From Eubacteriales Family XIII. Incertae Sedis bacterium (GTDB lineage Bacteria; Bacillota; Clostridia; Peptostreptococcales; Anaerovoracaceae), in NCBI GenBank assembly GCA_031263875.1, contig JAISEX010000187.1, positions 1-9,055 of the forward strand: a DNA stretch of 9,055 nucleotides, given 5' to 3'. Positions within the stretch are counted from its first letter, which is position 1. The number at the start of each line of letters is the position of its first letter. Positions 6,362-9,055 of this stretch are shown piece by piece. The notes below the pieces were generated by a model that saw only the letters and a list, made by a program, of their open reading frames with translations, was not told the origin of the DNA and ran no database searches. The position numbers were made by a program, and so were the translations under genes.

Positions 6362-6390
6362 TTGACAGAGCCCATTACGGCGTATATTAT
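6362..6390 (+). promoter_or_regulatory. Promoter for trpB2
   Basis: TTGACA (6362-6367) is followed 17 bases later by TATTAT (6385-6390), five of six bases matching the -10 consensus. A TATAAT at 6390-6395 is also present but spaced too far. The leader to the trpB2 start is about 40 bases, too short for a T-box or a trp attenuator. Its -35 lies only nine bases from the -35 of the opposite promoter, so the two may compete for RNA polymerase. Confidence 0.8.
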
Positions 6391-6437
6391 ATAATCAAAT
6401 CAAAAATATAAAAACTACATTTATAAGGAGGCAACGA

Positions 6438-7811
6438 ATGAGTACCAAGAGAATCCCACACCGCATCTACCTCACGGAGGATCAGCTTCCCACACAGTAC
6501 TATAATCTGCGCGCGGATATGAAAGAGCTTCCCGACCCCATGCTCAATCCCGGAACGGGACAGCCGGTCGTGCCGGAAGACCTGTATCCCGTTTTCGCGC
6601 AGGAACTCGCGAAACAGGAACTGGCCGACCGCACGCGCCATTTTGACATTCCCGACGAGGTGATGGATATCTACCGGATCTACCGCCCGTCGCCGCTCTG
6701 CCGCGCGTATAATCTCGAAAAGGCGCTCGATACGCCCGCGAAGATCTATTACAAATTCGAGGGCAACAACACCTCCGGCAGCCATAAGCTGAACAGCGCG
6801 ATACCGCAGGCGTATTACGCGAAAATGGAGGGCCTCACGGGTCTGACGACGGAAACGGGCGCGGGGCAGTGGGGCACGGCCATGGCGGAAGCCTGCGCGT
6901 ATTTCGGCCTCGACCTCACCGTTTATATGGTGAAGGTATCGTTCAATCAGAAACCCTTCCGCAAAGCCATTATGGAAACGTTCGGCGCGAAGGTCTTCGC
7001 GAGCCCGAGCGATACGACGAATGCGGGGCGCACGATACTCGCGGCCGATCCGGACAACAGCGGCAGCCTCGGCGTCGCGATCTCCGAAGCCCTCGAAGTC
7101 GCGGTCACGACCGAAGGTTACCGGTACGTTCTCGGCTCCGTGCTCAATCAGGTGCTGCTGCACCAATCGGTGATCGGCCTCGAAAGCGAAAAGGCGCTCG
7201 AGCTCTACGACGAATATCCGGATATTATTATCGGATGCGCCGGCGGCGGCTCGAACCTCGGCGGGCTGATCGCGCCGTTTATGCGCGACAAGATCCAGGG
7301 CACGCACGACCCGCGGATCATCGCCATCGAACCGGCGTCCTGCCCCTCGTTTACGCGCGGCAAATACGCGTACGACTTCTGCGACACGGGAAAGATGACG
7401 CCGCTCGCGAAGATGTACACTCTCGGCAGCGGCTTCAAGCCCTCGGCCAACCACGCGGGCGGGCTTCGCTATCACGGCATGTCGCCGATACTCAGCAAGC
7501 TGTACCACGACGGTTATATGGAAGCGCGCTCGGTCGAGCAGACGAGCGTGTTCGAGGCGGCGAAGATGTTCGCGAAACTCGAAACCATTCTGCCCGCGCC
7601 GGAATCCGCCCATGCCATACGCGGCGCCGTCGACGAGGCGCTGAAGTGCAAGGAGACGGGCGAGGAAAAGACGATACTGTTCGGGCTCACGGGAACGGGC
7701 TACTTCGATATGACCGCCTATCAAGCCTCCAACGACGGAACGATGTCGGACTATGTCCCGACCGACGAGGATCTGCAACCCGGCTTCGACAGCCTGCCGA
7801 ACATCGGCTGA
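6438..7811 (+). CDS. trpB: Tryptophan synthase beta chain, TrpB2 type (PLP enzyme)
   Basis: Encodes 457 residues, about 60 longer than ordinary TrpB, as expected for the TrpB2 subfamily. These enzymes condense indole with L-serine to make tryptophan using pyridoxal phosphate. The N-terminal segment (MSTKRIPHRIYLTEDQLP, RPSPLCRAYNLEKAL) is TrpB2-like. Lys117 in SHKLNSA (115-121) should bind PLP. ETGAGQWG (139-146) carries the likely catalytic Glu139, and GCAGGGSN (266-273) is the phosphate-binding loop. HAGGLRYHGMSP (339-350) and GLTGTGYFDM (416-425) complete the active site. AAGGAGG (6425-6431) lies six bases before the ATG. There is no trpA or other trp gene nearby, and it has its own promoter and terminator. 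TrpB2 proteins often work without TrpA, so indole salvage is a reasonable role (inference). Confidence 0.96.
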   Translation: MSTKRIPHRIYLTEDQLPTQYYNLRADMKELPDPMLNPGTGQPVVPEDLYPVFAQELAKQELADRTRHFDIPDEVMDIYRIYRPSPLCRAYNLEKALDTPAKIYYKFEGNNTSGSHKLNSAIPQAYYAKMEGLTGLTTETGAGQWGTAMAEACAYFGLDLTVYMVKVSFNQKPFRKAIMETFGAKVFASPSDTTNAGRTILAADPDNSGSLGVAISEALEVAVTTEGYRYVLGSVLNQVLLHQSVIGLESEKALELYDEYPDIIIGCAGGGSNLGGLIAPFMRDKIQGTHDPRIIAIEPASCPSFTRGKYAYDFCDTGKMTPLAKMYTLGSGFKPSANHAGGLRYHGMSPILSKLYHDGYMEARSVEQTSVFEAAKMFAKLETILPAPESAHAIRGAVDEALKCKETGEEKTILFGLTGTGYFDMTAYQASNDGTMSDYVPTDEDLQPGFDSLPNIG

Positions 7812-7838
7812 GGCGCGAAGATAAGACGATATGATATG

Positions 7839-7880
7839 AAGGCGGCTGGACGTTATGGTTCAGCCGTCTTTGGTTTTGTT
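7839..7880 (+). terminator. Rho-independent terminator of trpB2
   Basis: An 11-pair stem (7839-7849 with 7860-7870, including two G-T pairs) with a ten-base loop is followed by the T-rich stretch TGGTTTTGTT. It begins 27 bases after the trpB2 stop, supporting a single-gene transcript. Confidence 0.85.
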
Positions 7881-7931
7881 CTGAAGATCTGCCATGAACA
7901 GAATTTTTGTGGGGGAATTTTTTCGGGCGCA

Positions 7932-8023
7932 TGGGGCACTCAAAATGATTTTGCCAGTAACCTGCGGGACAATTCTACGCGCAAACATTTGCAAAAAACG
8001 GTTTCCTATTTTTGAGTGCCCCA
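7932..8023. mobile_element. 92-bp inverted-repeat element (MITE-like)
   Basis: Perfect 14-base terminal inverted repeats, TGGGGCACTCAAAA (7932-7945) and its reverse complement (8010-8023), enclose a 64-base centre without a gene. The centre holds shorter repeats (GCAAACATTTGC; TGCG with CGCA) but no clear continuous stem. No target-site duplication is evident at the flanks. The layout fits a short non-autonomous element of the MITE kind, or the fused ends of a lost insertion sequence. The family was not recognised. Confidence 0.6.
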
Positions 8024-8137
8024 CCGGGCTTTTCGCTGCAATTCCTCGGCCCGCTTCCTCGGGTCATTGCGAGGAGTAAAGCGACGAAGCAACGTTCGCT
8101 GCGCTCACTCCTCCGCTCGCGTTGCTCGCTGCGCTGT

Positions 8138-8174
8138 CCTGTTTTACATTGCGGCTGAAGCCGCGTAAAACAGG
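8138..8174. repeat. Strong hairpin CCTGTTTTAC/GTAAAACAGG
   Basis: A ten-base perfect outer stem (8138-8147 with 8165-8174) and an inner six-base stem GCGGCT/AGCCGC are separated by a three-base bulge (ATT). The loop is two bases (GA), so the innermost pair would open. It lies inside the composite repeat and has no T run, so it is not a standard terminator. Confidence 0.8.
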
Positions 8175-8432
8175 CAATCCAGCAAACAGTCTCCGCCGCT
8201 GCTTTGCTCCGGGCCTGCGGGATTTCCGCTTCAATCCCTTGCGCGTCGCCTCCGCTTCGCTCCGGCTCCCTTACGCGAGAAAAGCACACGCCCCGTCCAT
8301 CCTCAATACGGCGTACCCGTAACCGGCACGAGCTGAAAAAACACGCGAGATAAGACACGGCATAAGCGCCCTTTCCGTGCCGTCCCCCGTTACTCCGGTT
8401 CGTCCCAAAATCCAAAGGTCACCCGCAAAGAA

Positions 8433-8490
8433 GCGCAGCCGACAAAGCAATCCAGCGATGATTACGGTAAACTGGATTGCTTCGCTGCGC
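8433..8490. repeat. Hairpin AAGCAATCCAG/CTGGATTGCTT
   Basis: Eleven perfect pairs (8445-8455 with 8472-8482) around a 16-base loop are extended by GCGCAGC (8433-8439) with GCTGCGC (8484-8490) across a small asymmetric bulge. It lies about 55 bases past the stop of the minus-strand DUF2520 gene and could help end that transcript or stabilise its 3' end. No T run follows. Confidence 0.75.
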
Positions 8491-8544
8491 TCGCAATGAC
8501 GCTACTGTCTGTCATTTCGGGCGCTGTACGCAGCCCCGCAATTA

Positions 8545-9055
8545 TTATCCCTCTCGATGCTTTGCCCGCGCCATTTCCGTCAGCGTTTTCGTCAGCGCTA
8601 CGTAGGAGTCCAACATGTCGTCCCGTCCCGCCAGCGCCTCCATATGAGCCGCGACCGTCGCGGTATCTCCGCGTTCTACGGGGCCGGTCAGCGCCGTTAC
8701 GGGATCCGAGCGCACGATATTTTCCGCATTCCCCGCGAAAAGCGCCTTCCACGCAGCCGACGCAAATTCCCCGCTGAGCCCGCATTCCCGCAGCAATTTT
8801 TCGGCGTCATAGGCGAGGGCACAGACGAGATTACTCGCGCAGACGCAGGCGGCGTGATACAAAATCTTCACGCCCGCGTCGATACGTTCCGCGCGAATGC
8901 CGAGCGCGTCTATCAGCGGATGCACACACTCGTACGCGTTATCGCCGCCGTCAAACGTGAAATACGCGCTGTCAAGTTTTCGCCATGACAGCTCCTTATC
9001 CGCAAGAGCGAGCATCGGATGAAGGGAGCAGAAACACCGCCCGCGACCATCGGGC
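8545..9055 (-). CDS. Rossmann-like/DUF2520 protein, C-terminal part (runs off the window)
   Basis: The last 169 residues are present. The frame stays open through base 9055, so the start lies beyond the window. An ATG at 9015 is internal: the preceding codons (CFCSLHP) match the SxHP motif that joins the two domains in this family. The visible part is DUF2520, an all-helical domain related to the C-terminal half of pyrroline-5-carboxylate reductase-like and other NAD(P)-dependent dehydrogenases. Recognisable stretches are VKILYHAACVCASNLVCALA, LLRECGL and DPVTALTGPVERGDTATVAAHMEAL. The missing N-terminal part should be the NADP-binding Rossmann domain. In many clostridia this gene neighbours panB and panC, which cannot be tested here. 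The exact substrate is unknown. Confidence 0.85.
   Translation of the reverse strand, partial: PDGRGRCFCSLHPMLALADKELSWRKLDSAYFTFDGGDNAYECVHPLIDALGIRAERIDAGVKILYHAACVCASNLVCALAYDAEKLLRECGLSGEFASAAWKALFAGNAENIVRSDPVTALTGPVERGDTATVAAHMEALAGRDDMLDSYVALTKTLTEMARAKHREG

Larger units (their letters stand above)
8063..8500. repeat. Composite dispersed-repeat region bounded by GTCATTGCGAG
   Basis: The 11-base sequence GTCATTGCGAG (8063-8073) recurs as an exact inverted copy at 8490-8500. Next to each copy is a degenerate AGCGACGAAGCAA-like tract. The same type of GTCATTGCGAG...GAAGCAATCCAG palindrome is, from memory, scattered in intergenic DNA of many bacteria. Between the ends are two strong hairpins (8138-8174 and 8433-8490) and GC-rich, low-complexity sequence with tracts such as TTCGCTGCGCTC. 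No believable gene was found in this region. The 438 bases may be one element or several repeats inserted side by side. Confidence 0.65.
7812..8544. other. Gene-free intergenic region between trpB2 and the DUF2520 gene
   Basis: These roughly 730 bases separate two genes that converge from opposite strands. They hold the trpB2 terminator, the 92-bp inverted-repeat element and the GTCATTGCGAG composite repeat. Open frames here translate to Arg/Ser/Glu-rich low-complexity strings that follow the repeats, and none has a ribosome site or recognisable domain. Confidence 0.8.

Noticed and set aside
6387..7778. Long open frame (463 codons) antisense to trpB2
   Set aside because: It mirrors trpB2 codon positions in a GC-rich gene, its product is Arg/Val/His-rich with no recognisable domain, and trpB2 has all its active-site motifs on the other strand.
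7975..8415. Minus-strand frame of 146 codons in the intergenic region
   Set aside because: Its product contains runs such as SEQRERRSERSER that come from the dispersed repeats, it overlaps the MITE-like element, and it lacks a ribosome site.
1..9055. CRISPR array, tRNA, rRNA or SRP RNA genes
   Set aside because: No regularly spaced direct repeats, no tRNA-like cloverleaf with GGTTCRA, and no recognisable SRP or rRNA core was found on either strand by eye.

Overview
The window looks like chromosomal DNA from a fairly GC-rich member of the Firmicutes (Bacillota), most likely an uncultured clostridial lineage. The main evidence is gene order: on the minus strand, ylxM-ffh-rpsP-khpA-rimM-trmD is the classic Firmicutes run joining the signal recognition particle to ribosome maturation. 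Shine-Dalgarno sites are strong (AAGGAGG) and most promoters and terminators are Gram-positive in style. The species cannot be named from this sequence alone.

Layout, left to right. (1) Positions 123-1199, minus: a RhuM-family gene, visibly more AT-rich than its neighbours and probably accessory DNA. (2) Positions 1298-6252, minus: one long transcription unit read right to left, made of ylxM (with an unusual Ala/Lys/Pro-rich tail), ffh, a 161-bp palindromic element, rpsP, khpA, rimM (TTG start), trmD, and a membrane-anchored HlyD-like protein in the place where rplS often sits. Most junctions overlap by 4-11 bases, so the genes are probably translationally coupled. (3) Positions 6325-6390: two back-to-back promoters, one reading left into ylxM-ffh and one reading right into trpB2. 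(4) Positions 6438-7811, plus: a stand-alone TrpB2-type tryptophan synthase beta chain with its own promoter and terminator. (5) Positions 7812-8544: about 730 bases with no credible gene, filled by a terminator, a 92-bp inverted-repeat element and a composite of dispersed GTCATTGCGAG-type palindromic repeats. (6) Positions 8545-9055, minus: the C-terminal part of a Rossmann/DUF2520 protein that runs off the window edge.

Functionally, the minus-strand unit serves co-translational targeting (YlxM, Ffh), 30S assembly (S16, RimM), RNA binding (KhpA) and tRNA reading-frame maintenance (TrmD). The most unusual item is the 161-bp element between ffh and rpsP (4169-4329). It is symmetric about base 4249, and its mismatches are almost all of the kind that become G-U wobble pairs only in the minus-strand transcript. 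That suggests it is kept as an RNA fold within this operon. Other points of interest are a TrmD with Glu where the proposed catalytic Asp normally sits, the histone-H1-like tail on YlxM, and a perfect 27-bp palindrome inside rhuM.
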